NCBI GenBank assembly: GCA_025963815.1
Contig: JAOQAA010000573.1
Location: 1 to 12,505 of the forward strand
Reading direction: 5' to 3'
Source of the DNA: Capsulimonas sp.
GTDB lineage: Bacteria > Armatimonadota > Armatimonadia > Armatimonadales > Capsulimonadaceae
DNA length: 12,505 bases
Position 1 is the first letter of the stretch. Every line of letters begins with the position of its first letter. The notes beneath the pieces were generated by a model that made no database searches, was not told the DNA's origin, and saw only the letters and a list, made by a program, of their open reading frames with translations. The position numbers and the translations under genes are program-made. Below are positions 1 to 7,152 of the stretch, piece after piece.

Positions 1-1
1 A

Positions 2-2194
2 GAATTTTCAGCAGTTAATTCAACAACCGTAAGGCAAGTAGCCATTTCCGCAGTTATCAATTACAAGCCCCTCGTCAATGCGATCGACCTGGAGGGGGAA
101 ACATCGCGCTCGCTTTACGGAACGAATGTCTTCAACGACAAGGTCATGCGCGAGCTGCTGTCCAAGCCCGTCTATAAGGCCGTGCAGCGGACGATCGAAA
201 AGGGTGAGACGCTGGACGCAAGCCTGGCCGACGCTGTGGCGTCGGCGATGAAGACCTGGGCGCTGGAGAAGGGCGCCACGCACTTCACGCACGTGTTCTA
301 TCCCCTGACGAGCTTGACGGCGGAAAAGCACGACAGCTTCTTCGATCCGGATGGCAACGGCGGCACGATCGCTCAGTTCGCCGGAAGCGCGCTAATCCAG
401 GGCGAGCCGGACGCCTCCTCGTTCCCTTCGGGCGGCATCCGCAGCACCTTCGAAGCGCGCGGCTACACGGCGTGGGACGTCACCAGCCCGGCCTACATCT
501 ACGAGAACCCTAACGGCAATACACTTTGTATCCCCACAGCGTTTCTTTCCTGGACCGGCGAGGCGCTGGACCACAAGACCCCGCTGCTTCGCTCCGTTCA
601 GGCCCTGAACCTGCAGGCGACCCGCGTTCTGGAGCTGTTCGGCCACTCGAACTTCGGCATGGTGACGGCGTCGGCCGGGCCTGAGCAGGAGTACTTCCTG
701 ATTGACCGCAACTTCTTCTTCGCCCGCCCCGACCTGCTGAACGCCGGCCGGACCCTCTTCGGCGCCAAGCCCCCCAAGGGTCAAGAGTTTGAGGACCACT
801 ACTTCGGCGCGATCCCCGAGCGCGTCCTGGCGTTCATGATGGAGGCCGAGCACGAGTTCTACAAGCAAGGCATTCCGATCAAGACCCGCCACAACGAAGT
901 CGCTCCCGGCCAGTTCGAGATCGCGCCCGTTTACGAAAGCGCCAACCTCGGACACGACCACCAGCACATCATCATGCTGACCCTCCAGCGCATGGCTGCG
1001 AAGTACGGCATGGCGTGTCTGCTGCACGAAAAGCCGTTCGCCGGCATCAACGGTTCGGGCAAGCACGTGAACTGGTCGCTCGGCTGCAAGCTCGGCAACC
1101 TGCTCGATCCCGGCGAGAGCCCGCACGACAACGCCCAGTTCCTGGTGTTCTGTCTCGCGACCATTCGGGCCGTACACAAGTACTCCACCCTGCTGCGCGC
1201 GTCCGTCGCGTCCGCCGGCAACGACCACCGCCTCGGCGCGAACGAAGCGCCCCCGGCGATCATCTCGATCTTCCTGGGCGAACAGCTGGAAGATATCTTC
1301 AACCAGCTCAAAGAAGGTAAGGCCAGCAGCTCGAAGATGTCCGGCACCCTGAAGATCGGCGTGGACACCCTGCCGACCCTTCCGCGCCACGCCGGCGACC
1401 GAAACCGCACCAGCCCGTTCGCCTTCACCGGAAACCGATTTGAGTTCCGTGCGGTCGGCTCCAACCAGTCCATCGCGTGGCCGCTCGTAGTGATGAACTG
1501 TATCGTGGCCGAGTCCCTGGATTTCGTCGCGACAGAGATCGAAAAGGAGATGGCCGGCGATCCGGAGAAGTTCAACGACGCCCTCCAGACGGTTCTGTCC
1601 GGCATCGCGACCGATCACAGCGCGGTCGTCTTCGGCGGCAACGGCTACTCGGAAGATTGGCATGAGGAGGCGGCCAAGCGCGGCCTGCCGAACCTGCGCA
1701 ACACCATCGACGCCCTTCCGGCGCTGACGGACCCGGCGAACATCGCGGTCCTGGGCAAGTACGGCGTTCTCTCCGAGCGCGAAGTCGAAAGCCGCTACGA
1801 GATCTGGCTGGATCGCTACTGCCTGGATATCAACACGGAGTCCATGCTCGCCCTGGAAATTGCCAAAACCAAAATCCTGCCCGCCGCCCTGACCTACCAG
1901 TCGCAGCTCGCCACACTCGCGATCAATCTGAAGAACATCGGCAAGACCCCGAACACCACGCTGCTCGACCAGGTCATCTCGCTGACTGACGATCTTGAGA
2001 CGGGAATCGCCGCGCTGGAAGCGGCCATGGCCCATGAAAACGAGGGCGACACCCTCGCCCACGCCACGCACTTCCGCGACCATATCCTGCCCGCCATGCT
2101 CGAAGTCCGCATCGCCGCCGACGCCCTCGAAGGCGTCGTCGCCGACGAACTCTGGCCGCTCCCGACCTTCCAGGAAATGCTGTTCATTAAGTAA
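2..2194 (+). CDS. glnN: Glutamine synthetase type III (GSIII), 5'-partial
   Basis: Catalyses ATP-dependent ligation of ammonia to glutamate in the cytoplasm (nitrogen assimilation). The frame is open from base 2 to the TAA at 2192-2194 (730 residues visible). An ATG at 146 exists, but the 48 codons before it encode the GSIII-typical [20 protein letters not shown] stretch, and no ATG/GTG/TTG lies in frame upstream of 146. The true start is therefore left of the window. GSIII landmarks, numbered from base 2: GPEQEY at about 226-231, [15 protein letters not shown] at about 296-310, the nucleotide/glutamate-site motif [10 protein letters not shown] at about 350-359, [12 protein letters not shown], then [17 protein letters not shown] beginning near 478. 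The length agrees with the family's usual ~700-730 residues, so only a few residues are missing. GC is high (41/60 in bases 1081-1140). No key motif looks damaged. Family assignment is very secure. Confidence 0.96.
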   Translation, partial: EFSAVNSTTVRQVAISAVINYKPLVNAIDLEGETSRSLYGTNVFNDKVMRELLSKPVYKAVQRTIEKGETLDASLADAVASAMKTWALEKGATHFTHVFYPLTSLTAEKHDSFFDPDGNGGTIAQFAGSALIQGEPDASSFPSGGIRSTFEARGYTAWDVTSPAYIYENPNGNTLCIPTAFLSWTGEALDHKTPLLRSVQALNLQATRVLELFGHSNFGMVTASAGPEQEYFLIDRNFFFARPDLLNAGRTLFGAKPPKGQEFEDHYFGAIPERVLAFMMEAEHEFYKQGIPIKTRHNEVAPGQFEIAPVYESANLGHDHQHIIMLTLQRMAAKYGMACLLHEKPFAGINGSGKHVNWSLGCKLGNLLDPGESPHDNAQFLVFCLATIRAVHKYSTLLRASVASAGNDHRLGANEAPPAIISIFLGEQLEDIFNQLKEGKASSSKMSGTLKIGVDTLPTLPRHAGDRNRTSPFAFTGNRFEFRAVGSNQSIAWPLVVMNCIVAESLDFVATEIEKEMAGDPEKFNDALQTVLSGIATDHSAVVFGGNGYSEDWHEEAAKRGLPNLRNTIDALPALTDPANIAVLGKYGVLSEREVESRYEIWLDRYCLDINTESMLALEIAKTKILPAALTYQSQLATLAINLKNIGKTPNTTLLDQVISLTDDLETGIAALEAAMAHENEGDTLAHATHFRDHILPAMLEVRIAADALEGVVADELWPLPTFQEMLFIK

Positions 2195-2281
2195 TTTGCC
2201 CCACCCCCGCGCTTCGCGCCATTCAGGCCGTGGTCCGCTACCCACCCCGGCCTTCGGCCCTCCTCCCGCAACGGGAGGGGG
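2195..2281. repeat. Cluster of short GC-rich hairpins after glnN (REP-like)
   Basis: Three small palindromes follow the glnN stop: GCGC-ttc-GCGC (2209-2219), GGCC-ttc-GGCC (2249-2259), and CCTCCCG-caa-CGGGAGG (2262-2278). The last can extend outward by three more pairs including a wobble. The segment is C-rich on this strand and ends in a G run. Strings of this kind are typical of dispersed intergenic repeats in GC-rich bacteria. They could protect the 3' end of the glnN transcript. With only one copy in view, the repeat status is inferred. Confidence 0.5.
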
Positions 2282-2287
2282 AATAAA

Positions 2288-2320
2288 AGCCCGGCCGCCT
2301 ACAATCTAGGTGGCCGGGCT
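2288..2320. terminator. Bidirectional rho-independent terminator
   Basis: A 14-bp stem (2288-2301 with 2307-2320, including one G-U pair) closes a 5-nt loop. On the + strand it is followed by CTTGTTTT, which would end glnN transcription. On the - strand it is followed by TTTTATTC, which would end the small gene at 2306-2479. The stop codon and last four codons of that gene lie inside the stem. Confidence 0.85.
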
Positions 2321-2479
2321 CTTGTTTTCGATTTCCAAGTCGACCGTGTGATCAAGACGCACGGCAATTCCCAAGCCGCCCAGCACGATTACCATTTCCG
2401 CTGTTTCTTCGATCATACTCGCGCCCGTCACAACCGCGATCTTACCGCGCGGACGTCCCGCGCCGGTCCATTCAGACAT
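2306..2479 (-). CDS. Small hypothetical protein (57 aa)
   Basis: Not recognised. An ATG at 2479 gives 57 residues starting MSEWTGAGRPRGKIAVVTGAS and ending ENKSPAT. This start is preferred over the upstream ATG at 2530 because AGGGAG sits about 10 nt before it (transcribed from about 2490-2495). No membrane segment or signal peptide is obvious. The middle is hydrophobic (MVIVLGGLGIAVRL) and could be a short beta-rich core. The phrase KIAVVTGAS resembles an SDR nucleotide-binding loop, but the rest of that fold is absent. The gene is divergent from the HAF gene at 2687 and convergent with glnN, and its 3' end lies within the shared terminator. A plausible promoter is annotated upstream. The Shine-Dalgarno site, promoter and terminator placement together make it a likely real gene of unknown role. 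Confidence 0.6.
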   Translation of the reverse strand: MSEWTGAGRPRGKIAVVTGASMIEETAEMVIVLGGLGIAVRLDHTVDLEIENKSPAT

Positions 2480-2512
2480 TGTTGGTGATCTCCCTACCGC
2501 AGTTGCAGCTTC

Positions 2513-2543
2513 AGGATAGCACATTCGCATGGGCGAATTGCAA
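2513..2543 (-). promoter_or_regulatory. Candidate promoter with dyad in a 19-bp spacer
   Basis: Reading the - strand, TTGCAA (2543-2538) is followed by a 19-nt spacer and TATCCT (2518-2513), about 34 nt before the ATG at 2479. The spacer region carries the inverted repeat ATTCGC-N4-GCGAAT (2523-2538). A dyad within a 19-bp spacer is the geometry of MerR-type operators, though any dimeric regulator could use it. The -10 match is only moderate. No regulator gene is adjacent. Confidence 0.35.
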
Positions 2544-2620
2544 ACATTACATGAAGAGAAATTAAAATTGAAACACTTGTGAATTTATATCTTTTCAGCA
2601 AGCAACGATACAAACCCATG

Positions 2621-2626
2621 TATAAT
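2621..2626 (+). promoter_or_regulatory. -10 box (TATAAT) for the HAF/PEP-CTERM operon
   Basis: A perfect TATAAT preceded by ATG lies 60 nt before the chosen ATG at 2687, implying a leader of roughly 50 nt. No good -35 hexamer lies at 16-18 nt upstream, so activation may need a regulator. The surrounding 2540-2640 region is AT-rich, as expected for a promoter. Confidence 0.5.
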
Positions 2627-2686
2627 GGGATCGGGAACTTTCGCGAATATCGCCTGACCGCTCATCACACTAAGGACATCCTCATT

Positions 2687-4966
2687 ATGACAAAACGCTT
2701 TATGGCGTATGGAGCCGCGATCCTTGGGATAGCGGCTTCGTGCATCCAGCCTGCGCGCGCGCAAATCGAATACGCCAGGAACTTCGTCGCGCCGCCTGGT
2801 CACGGAGCCGTGACCGTCACTGGCTTCAACAATCTGGGACAGGTCTCCGGGTTTTACAGCAGCCCCAGCTTCAGCTCCTCGCATGGATTTGTCTGGGATC
2901 CTCAATCTGGCTTTCACGATATCGCGTCTCCAGGGACGACCAGCAGTATTCTGGCGGCGCTCAATGAGCAAGGCCGTTCGCTGGGCGCCGCGACGCCGCT
3001 CGGGGATTTCTTCCGCGATCCATCGGGAGCCGTCCAATGGACAAGTTTTACGGGGTTTACGTATGGCTCTGGGAAAATCCTGACGGACACAAGCCAGGTC
3101 GCCGGACACACAATCGTTACCGGGCATCTTCGAGCGGCGCGATGGGACGCCGCCAATGGATCAGTCGACATCGGCCATCTGCTTTCGACAACCAATGACA
3201 GCGACGCCGTCAGTATCAGCAACAACGGCTTTGTGGCCGGCTACTGGAATACAGGCGCCACTGCGGTTGTGAACGGCCAGACCTTCCCCACCTCGCACGC
3301 ATTTATCTGGAACCCCGGCGCCAATATGGTGACTGACCTTGGCGGGCTTGGCGGATACTCTGCCCATGCTTCATCGGTCAATAACAGCGGCCAGGTCGTG
3401 GGACGGGCGGCGATTGCGGGAAACGCCGTCTTCCACGCGTTTTTGGCAAGCGCAACGGGAACGATACAAGATCTGACGTCACTCTTGGGCGAATCTGCCA
3501 ACAGTAATTCTTATGCGGCGGACATCAACAACAAAGGCGAGATCATCGGTCGATCGGACATGATCGGCAATTTCGTGCTGAGCAATGGGTTCCCTCGATC
3601 TATCCATTACGCGGAGATTGGTCACCCGATGTCATACGCTAGCGACCTATTTCGCATTAACGATTCCGGAGTAATTCTCGGAACAGGATTTGAATGGGAC
3701 CCCATTCTGTTCAGAAACACGCCGGGATTTATTGTTCTCATGCCTCACCAGGTCCCTTCCAACACCTCACATTCCTACACAACGTTTGAGGACAACTCCC
3801 TCTCCGTCCCGACCGGCCCATTGCTGCGCGGCGTCGAAAACCAGAACCTCAGTGGGCTGACGGTCGAGTTGTACACGCCCACCGTGGCGTCCGTGGCCAT
3901 GTCGGCGCACAGCACAGTCACCCACGGCGCGCTCGTTTTGAACCCAAACGGATCGTTCACTTACACGCCGACTCCGAATTTCAATGGAGCCGATCATTTC
4001 GACTTCCGGATTTTCGATGGGATTTCCTACAGTGTTACGTCAAGGGTAACGATCAACGTTACCCCGGTAAACGATCCGCCAGTCGCACTCGACAGCCAGC
4101 AGACCCTGAACGAAGATACGCAGGCGCAGATCACTCCCAGCGTAAGCGATGCGGATGGCGACGCACTCACATATGCGATTTCGAAGTCCCCGGCTCACGG
4201 TCAAGTTTTTGTCAATGCCGGAAAGCTGGTTTATACGCCGGCTCCGAACTACCACGGCCCCGACAGCTTTCAATACAAAGCGTCGGACGGTAAAGTATCC
4301 TCCAATATCGCTACGGTAACCCTGACGGTCAGTTCCGTCAACGATGTTCCGACTGTGGAAAGCGGCGGGCTCCAAATGTATCAGGGGCAAACATATTCCG
4401 AGGTAGCTCCTGGCGTATTATTGAACGCAAAGGATGTGGACGGCGATCCCCTCACAGTTTCCCTTGGGACGCCGGCAATCCATGGAACGCTAAAGCTGAA
4501 ATCCGATGGCTCCTATTCCTACACGCCCCAAACTAACTATGCTGGCTCAGATCGATTTACGTTCATCGCCAACGATGGGCATGGCGGTGCGGCGGAGGGC
4601 TCCATCTCTATTAATATCTTGCCTGCCGCGCAAAATATCACTAGCCAGATCTCTGTGACACGCGGCGGATATGTTCGCATCCCCGGAACGACAACATTCA
4701 CGCAGCGAATTACTCTGACAAATACCGGCAGAACCACAATCACGAACTATTTGGCGCTTGTTCTGGACAACCTGCGCAATGCGACCCTCATTAACAAAAC
4801 AGGCGCTACCGCGATCACATCTCCGGCTGGGTCACCCTACTATGGCGTACCCATTCTTACACTGTCTCCAGGAGTAAGCACAACCATCAGCTTGAAATTC
4901 TCTGATCCCACGCTCGCCGCGATCAGTTACAATCCCCGCGTACTCGGCGGCCCCGGCGCACTTTAA
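2687..4966 (+). CDS. Secreted HAF-repeat protein with cadherin-like domains
   Basis: A 759-residue exported protein. ATG 2687 is chosen because AAGGA lies about 10 nt upstream (2672-2676) and the product then begins with a clean Sec signal peptide: MTKRF, a hydrophobic core, and cleavage after PARA (residue 25). Starting at 2579 would bury that signal. Residues ~30-355 hold HAF-type extracellular repeats (for example HGFVWDPQSGFHDI, SHAFIWNPGANMVTDLGG, SVNNSGQVVGRA, INNKGEIIG). Residues ~363-645 form three cadherin/VCBS-like beta domains, each with a GSFTYTP- or KLVYTP-like strand followed by N[FY]xGxDxF and a DG turn, and the first joined to the second by VTPVNDPP. Residues ~650-759 resemble a C-terminal domain seen in other bacterial surface proteins (LALVLDNL, GSPYYGV, ISYNPRVLGGPGAL). 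No membrane anchor is visible. It probably acts outside the cell in adhesion or as a matrix component; the ligand is unknown. It is likely co-transcribed with the next gene. Confidence 0.85.
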   Translation: MTKRFMAYGAAILGIAASCIQPARAQIEYARNFVAPPGHGAVTVTGFNNLGQVSGFYSSPSFSSSHGFVWDPQSGFHDIASPGTTSSILAALNEQGRSLGAATPLGDFFRDPSGAVQWTSFTGFTYGSGKILTDTSQVAGHTIVTGHLRAARWDAANGSVDIGHLLSTTNDSDAVSISNNGFVAGYWNTGATAVVNGQTFPTSHAFIWNPGANMVTDLGGLGGYSAHASSVNNSGQVVGRAAIAGNAVFHAFLASATGTIQDLTSLLGESANSNSYAADINNKGEIIGRSDMIGNFVLSNGFPRSIHYAEIGHPMSYASDLFRINDSGVILGTGFEWDPILFRNTPGFIVLMPHQVPSNTSHSYTTFEDNSLSVPTGPLLRGVENQNLSGLTVELYTPTVASVAMSAHSTVTHGALVLNPNGSFTYTPTPNFNGADHFDFRIFDGISYSVTSRVTINVTPVNDPPVALDSQQTLNEDTQAQITPSVSDADGDALTYAISKSPAHGQVFVNAGKLVYTPAPNYHGPDSFQYKASDGKVSSNIATVTLTVSSVNDVPTVESGGLQMYQGQTYSEVAPGVLLNAKDVDGDPLTVSLGTPAIHGTLKLKSDGSYSYTPQTNYAGSDRFTFIANDGHGGAAEGSISINILPAAQNITSQISVTRGGYVRIPGTTTFTQRITLTNTGRTTITNYLALVLDNLRNATLINKTGATAITSPAGSPYYGVPILTLSPGVSTTISLKFSDPTLAAISYNPRVLGGPGAL

Positions 4967-4981
4967 CGAAAGGTTCGGATC

Positions 4982-5668
4982 ATGACATTGACAAAACGCC
5001 TTCTTCAGGCAACCAGCGTATTGCTCGCGGGCGCGGCTTTCGCATTTGGAGCCGTCACGGCGTCCGCGGCGACGCTTTTTGAGACTAGCTTCGACACCAC
5101 GACTCTCCCCGCCCTTGCGGCCGGCGATCACTATACCGCGTATTTCGCCCTGACCGGAACGTCCGGCGGCGTCGTGCTTCTCACTCAACTCTCGGCGGGC
5201 ATCGGCGGGACTCTAGGGACGCAAAACGTCACAGGCAGCGCGACGTCCAGCGCACACGGCGCGATGCTGAAAAGCAGCAGTTTCGTCAGCGAGTTTACGC
5301 AGGATTTCACTCCAGGCGATCACTTTGATTTCGTTGTGGATCTTAGCAAAGTGGCCGTGGGCGCGCCGGACCCAGATTCCTTTACGTTCGCGATTCTGGA
5401 TTCCACGGGCGCTCCCTTGCCATCTTACGATCAGGATAACGGCTTCGCGCTCACGACCATCGACCTCACGAAAACAGACTACGATCCCTGGGATTTTAAT
5501 GTTTCCCCTCTCGTGGATGGCCCATTCATCAGTCCTGAGGTGACTGAAGCGAACCCGGTCCCTACGCCGGAACTCTCCCCGAACCTCGCAATCGCCGTTC
5601 TGGCCGGCTGCTTGGCGCTCGCAATCGGCTGGCGCCGGCGGCGCGTCTTCCTCTCGGACACTCATTAA
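4982..5668 (+). CDS. PEP-CTERM-like exported protein
   Basis: A 228-residue exported protein. ATG 4982 has AAAGG (4969-4973) 8 nt upstream and lies 15 nt after the HAF stop, so the two genes are probably one operon. Residues 1-29 are a signal peptide (MTLTKRLLQA, hydrophobic core, TASAA). The body is Ser/Thr/Gly/Asp-rich with a predicted beta-sandwich character: FVSEFTQDFTPGDHFDF, then DPDSFTFAILDSTGAPL. This pattern recalls the NF038129-type PEP-CTERM family, a memory-based match. The C-terminus has PVPTPELSP (192-200), a hydrophobic helix (NLAIAVLAGCLALAIGW, 201-217) and a basic RRRR tail, the tripartite layout of PEP-CTERM sorting signals processed by an exosortase. The motif reads PEL rather than PEP-S, so it is a variant. 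No exosortase gene lies in the window. Role unknown; probably envelope- or exopolysaccharide-associated. Confidence 0.75.
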   Translation: MTLTKRLLQATSVLLAGAAFAFGAVTASAATLFETSFDTTTLPALAAGDHYTAYFALTGTSGGVVLLTQLSAGIGGTLGTQNVTGSATSSAHGAMLKSSSFVSEFTQDFTPGDHFDFVVDLSKVAVGAPDPDSFTFAILDSTGAPLPSYDQDNGFALTTIDLTKTDYDPWDFNVSPLVDGPFISPEVTEANPVPTPELSPNLAIAVLAGCLALAIGWRRRRVFLSDTH

Positions 5669-5676
5669 ATACAAAC

Positions 5677-5707
5677 GCCGCGACAAATCATCACGATCTG
5701 TCGCGGC
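5677..5707 (+). terminator. Stem-loop after the PEP-CTERM-like gene
   Basis: A 9-bp stem GCCGCGACA/TGTCGCGGC (5677-5685 with 5699-5707) starts 8 nt after the TAA at 5666-5668. An A-C mismatch and three more pairs (ATC/GAT) extend it to a 5-nt loop. There is no U tract (CCCCGTCTCC follows), so it may be a weak terminator or an mRNA-stabilising hairpin. It is sequence-related to the hairpin at 6586-6620. Confidence 0.55.
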
Positions 5708-5748
5708 CCCGTCTCCCCCTCGTTACAACCACATACCATAAACCCTTC

Positions 5749-5803
5749 CGTCACGTTTTCGCAATCAATCGTCACGCCGCCGTCACGATTGCTTCGATAT
5801 ACT
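5749..5803 (+). promoter_or_regulatory. Phased CGTCACG direct repeats and -10 box
   Basis: The heptamer CGTCACG occurs at 5749-5755, 5770-5776 and 5781-5787, with start-to-start distances of 21 and 11 nt, i.e. about two turns and one turn of DNA on the same face. A TATACT -10 box lies at 5798-5803, 27 nt before the ATG at 5830. No -35 hexamer is evident and the last repeats sit where one would be. Tandem 7-bp half-sites at 11-nt spacing are the layout of PhoB/OmpR-class response-regulator boxes. The regulator is unknown. Confidence 0.45.
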
Positions 5804-5829
5804 CAATCATCAACCAAAGGAAACGTCTT

Positions 5830-6585
5830 ATGAAAAAACGCAGCGCCGCGCATGGGATCGCAACCCTCGGGATCGCTCTTTGTTTTGTTTCTCCCGCACA
5901 CGCGCAGATTGAGTACGTGAGGAATTTTGCTTCCGCTCCGAATCACGGCGCCATTACTATCACCGGGTTCAATAACCAGGGGGAAGTCAGCGGGATTTAT
6001 AACAGTTCTTCCTTTCCTCGCATAAATATCTCCCATGCATTCCAATGGGATTCGAAGACAGGCTTCCATGACATGGCGGAGACGGCCATGGCGCATGGAC
6101 ATCAGACGACGCCGCCGAACACATTCGCTCGGAATCCACAATCCGGGGCAACGTTCCCGATGGCGCGACTGACGGAAATATCCATTCACGAGATCTCGGA
6201 CAACCACAGAGGACAGGGCGTGAGGCAGGAATTGGCTCAGGCGAAACCCGTCTTCCATACCTTCCAGGTCACCCCCAGCGGTAGGATCCAGGAGCTGAGA
6301 GTCGAGATGGTCGAGCCGCCGGACAGCAGTTCAATGGGGATCGAGATCAATCACAAAGGGGAGATTATCGGGAGTTCCGGAACAGCCGTAAACTTCGTCA
6401 TCAGCGCGGGCGCCCGGCCCATCCGCTATGCAGACGCCGATCATTCCACATCATCCGTCAGCCGCCTCTACGGCGTCAACGACAAGGGAGTTGTCCTGGG
6501 AACAGGAACGGAGTATGACAGCAAGACCGGGGAGACCATTCCGGGCTTTCTCCTTCTTACGCCGCATCAAATTCCGGAAAAATAA
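5830..6585 (+). CDS. Secreted short HAF-repeat protein, paralogue of 2687-4966
   Basis: A 251-residue exported protein. ATG 5830 is preceded by AAAGGAAA. The signal peptide is residues 1-25 (MKKRSAAHGI, hydrophobic core, PAHA). The mature N-terminus QIEYVRNFASAPNHGAITIT aligns with QIEYARNFVAPPGHGAVTVT of the upstream protein. The C-terminal part also aligns: VFHTFQVTPSGRIQEL, INHKGEIIG, GVVLGTGTEYD and PGFLLLTPHQIPEK match VFHAFLASATGTIQDL, INNKGEIIG, GVILGTGFEWD and PGFIVLMPHQVPSN. Roughly 100 or more central residues of HAF repeats are missing, and it ends where the long paralogue's cadherin-like domains begin. The junction region (residues ~82-130) is poorly conserved but in frame, so it looks like a functional shortened copy. 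It would be secreted and unanchored. Function unknown; the upstream phased repeats suggest separate regulation. Confidence 0.8.
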   Translation: MKKRSAAHGIATLGIALCFVSPAHAQIEYVRNFASAPNHGAITITGFNNQGEVSGIYNSSSFPRINISHAFQWDSKTGFHDMAETAMAHGHQTTPPNTFARNPQSGATFPMARLTEISIHEISDNHRGQGVRQELAQAKPVFHTFQVTPSGRIQELRVEMVEPPDSSSMGIEINHKGEIIGSSGTAVNFVISAGARPIRYADADHSTSSVSRLYGVNDKGVVLGTGTEYDSKTGETIPGFLLLTPHQIPEK

Positions 6586-6620
6586 ACGCCGCGACGGATC
6601 ATTGCGATCCACCGCGGCGT
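6586..6620. terminator. Stem-loop between convergent genes
   Basis: Begins immediately after the TAA at 6583-6585. ACGCCGCG/CGCGGCGT (6586-6593 with 6613-6620) and GGATC/GATCC (6596-6600 with 6606-6610) are separated by a 2x2 internal loop, with an ATTGC apical loop. No U tract follows on either strand. It lies between the short HAF gene and the convergent gene ending at 6655, so it could serve both. It is sequence-related to the hairpin at 5677-5707. Confidence 0.55.
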
Positions 6621-6654
6621 CCCTACATCATTTCGATCCGACGAGATCCGCCCG

Positions 6655-7086
6655 TTACATCACAAGCGTTTTATCCCAGACCAACTCTGAATCCAATTCA
6701 CCGCTTTCCGCGAACGTCCGTGCTCCCTGGAGCGCCATCTCCAGCGTCACGATCTCACGCAATGGAACCTGAAACGCCTCGACGCCAATCGGCACCTCCA
6801 CGACTTCCAGCATGCTGCGCATTGGATCGACGAGATTGTGAATGATGTGCTTGGACTCGAAGTTCACCGACACGGCGTACTGATCTTTGCGCCCCCCGCC
6901 GATCGTCAGCGTAAAGATCTCATCCTTCTCCGTCTCGGCGCTCTTGGAGATATTGACGCTGGTATAAAACTTGCCTTCCATGCGCCGGATCGCGACCTCG
7001 ATATCTTCCCAATCAGGTTTGTTCAAACGGACAATGGTGTGGCGGTTGTTGACAAAGCCATAGGCTTTCATAATGGTGACGAACAT
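6655..7086 (-). CDS. Imm1-like immunity protein (putative)
   Basis: A 143-residue cytoplasmic-type protein without signal peptide or membrane helix. The pattern is that of Imm1-type immunity proteins: N-terminal strand and helix (RLNKPDWEDIEVAIRRMEGK), a central strand with a glycine turn (EIFTLTIGGGRKDQYAVSVNF), and a closing segment VPLREIVTLEMALQGARTF followed by SGELDSELVWDK. The closing segment resembles the family's 'A..A...F..tGe....v.W' ending. Imm1 proteins neutralise polymorphic toxins delivered by contact-dependent systems. No toxin gene is adjacent, so this would be an orphan immunity gene. The start at 7086 fits a leaderless transcript (see the promoter entry); the internal ATG at 7071 is the alternative and has no clear ribosome-binding site. 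Family assignment is by eye and moderate; a general hypothetical is the fallback. Confidence 0.55.
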   Translation of the reverse strand: MFVTIMKAYGFVNNRHTIVRLNKPDWEDIEVAIRRMEGKFYTSVNISKSAETEKDEIFTLTIGGGRKDQYAVSVNFESKHIIHNLVDPMRSMLEVVEVPIGVEAFQVPLREIVTLEMALQGARTFAESGELDSELVWDKTLVM

Positions 7087-7092
7087 GGTGGG

Positions 7093-7101
7093 ATTATAGC
7101 A
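7093..7101 (-). promoter_or_regulatory. Extended -10 promoter, apparently leaderless
   Basis: On the - strand, TGC-TATAAT (7101-7093) is a perfect extended -10 element, followed by CCCACC and then the ATG whose A is at 7086, the 7th base after the box. Transcription would start at or next to the start codon, giving a leaderless mRNA. No Shine-Dalgarno site is possible there. No -35 hexamer is seen, as is usual for extended -10 promoters. Confidence 0.6.
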
Positions 7102-7152
7102 GATTGCGGAGCAATGCGCGGCTTGAGAGAAGGGACAGACAGCAGAGAACCC

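Noticed and set aside
392..2245. 617-codon open frame on the - strand opposite glnN
   Set aside because: It is antisense to an unambiguous GSIII, its translation has the Val/Gly/Arg/Asp-rich composition of a mirror frame, and it has no ribosome-binding site or family resemblance. Long mirror frames are expected in GC-rich genes. The same applies to 931-1605 (-).
2306..2479. Short-chain dehydrogenase remnant (KIAVVTGAS)
   Set aside because: Only the nine-residue phrase matches. The glycine spacing of the Rossmann loop and all downstream SDR motifs are absent, and the gene has intact start and stop signals.
2579..2686. Upstream start (2579) adding 36 residues to the HAF protein
   Set aside because: It would place the TATAAT box inside the coding region and bury an obvious Sec signal peptide. 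ATG 2687 has its own Shine-Dalgarno site and matches the start of the paralogue.
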